Part shown: positions 63,891 through 64,000 of the stretch, piece after piece | Layout: every line of letters starts with the position of its first letter | Numbering within the stretch: position 1 is the first letter of the stretch | Source of the DNA: Sulfurospirillum multivorans DSM 12446 | Lineage (GTDB): Bacteria; Campylobacterota; Campylobacteria; Campylobacterales; Sulfurospirillaceae | NCBI RefSeq assembly: GCF_000568815.1 | Contig: NZ_CP007201.1 | Coordinates: forward strand, 3,047,654 to 3,111,653 | Length of the DNA: 64,000 nt | Direction: 5' to 3' | Translations under genes and position numbers: made by a program | The notes under the pieces: model-generated | The model's database searches: none | Told to the model about the DNA's origin: nothing | Seen by the model: the letters and a program-made list of their open reading frames with translations, nothing else

Positions 63891-64000
63891 ATGAAACTCA
63901 CCCATTTAGATGAAAAAGATAGACCAAAGATGGTCGATGTTAGCGATAAAGTTGAGAGTTTTAGGGTTGCGATTGCCAGTGGCATGATCACGATGAGTCA
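63891..64000 (+). CDS. moaC: Cyclic pyranopterin monophosphate synthase MoaC, 5' part
   Basis: This gene for molybdopterin synthesis is cut by the window end. The first 36 codons give the MoaC start [19 protein letters not shown], then FRVAIASG. MoaC converts the MoaA product to cPMP. ATG 63891 has GAGGGG before it and an unusual folded leader. It complements mobA in this region. Confidence 0.9.
   Translation, partial: MKLTHLDEKDRPKMVDVSDKVESFRVAIASGMITMS

Overview
The window looks like a chromosome segment of a motile Campylobacterota bacterium, most like Sulfurospirillum. The evidence is gene content and order: recA-eno-ftsB-like-AMIN beside mqnD-fliQ-murB, dxr-cdsA-small protein-NFACT, an ankyrin protein with katA, futalosine-pathway menaquinone synthesis, a flagellin with a sigma-28 promoter, and Pse/Maf flagellin glycosylation. 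No rRNA, tRNA, CRISPR array, transposase or phage gene was seen.

Region 1 (about 0-25.7 kb) is a surface-glycan and flagellin-glycosylation island. A plus-strand run of overlapping genes, pseB-C-F-G-I-H, makes CMP-pseudaminic acid. It continues without a break into an acyl carrier protein, an SDR reductase and an AMP-forming ligase, then a galactofuranosyltransferase-like enzyme, UDP-galactopyranose mutase and a large HAD-domain protein. It converges on a minus-strand run that starts with flagellin and Maf and continues with a WecF-like transferase, an aminotransferase, a formyltransferase, two methyltransferases, several glycosyltransferases and a CatB-type acetyltransferase. The part from about 15.7 to 21.6 kb is visibly richer in A+T than its surroundings, which suggests transfer. 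Four otherwise unrelated proteins here share a C-terminal Rossmann-like module.

Region 2 (25.7-41 kb) holds core genes: topA, bioB, gltA, the recA operon, mqnD, fliQ, murB and tsaD. It also holds a M15-type peptidase and a Cache-PAS-GGDEF-EAL gene interrupted by one in-frame amber codon. Region 3 (41-52.6 kb) holds transporters, isoprenoid and phospholipid genes (dxr, cdsA), an NFACT protein, glycerate kinase, ogt and small enzymes. Region 4 (52.6-56.7 kb) is a peroxide-defence block: ankyrin protein, katA, AhpC-type peroxiredoxin and a Crp/Fnr regulator. The katA and ahpC promoters share a nearly identical 35-bp box. Region 5 (56.7-64 kb) holds leuC, mobA, a frameshifted GGDEF/EAL gene, a double-NosL protein, an exporter, pldA, an RRM protein and the start of moaC behind a foldable leader.

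The most striking feature runs across the window. The palindrome TTACATGTAA occurs 38 times by my reading, against roughly 0.2 expected by chance. It lies inside genes (giving recurrent LHV or TCK/TCN peptides) and between them, where some copies form terminator-like hairpins. It is missing from the A+T-rich glycan segment and from several highly expressed genes. Two further small intergenic repeat families with stem-loops are present; one shows a compensatory base change.
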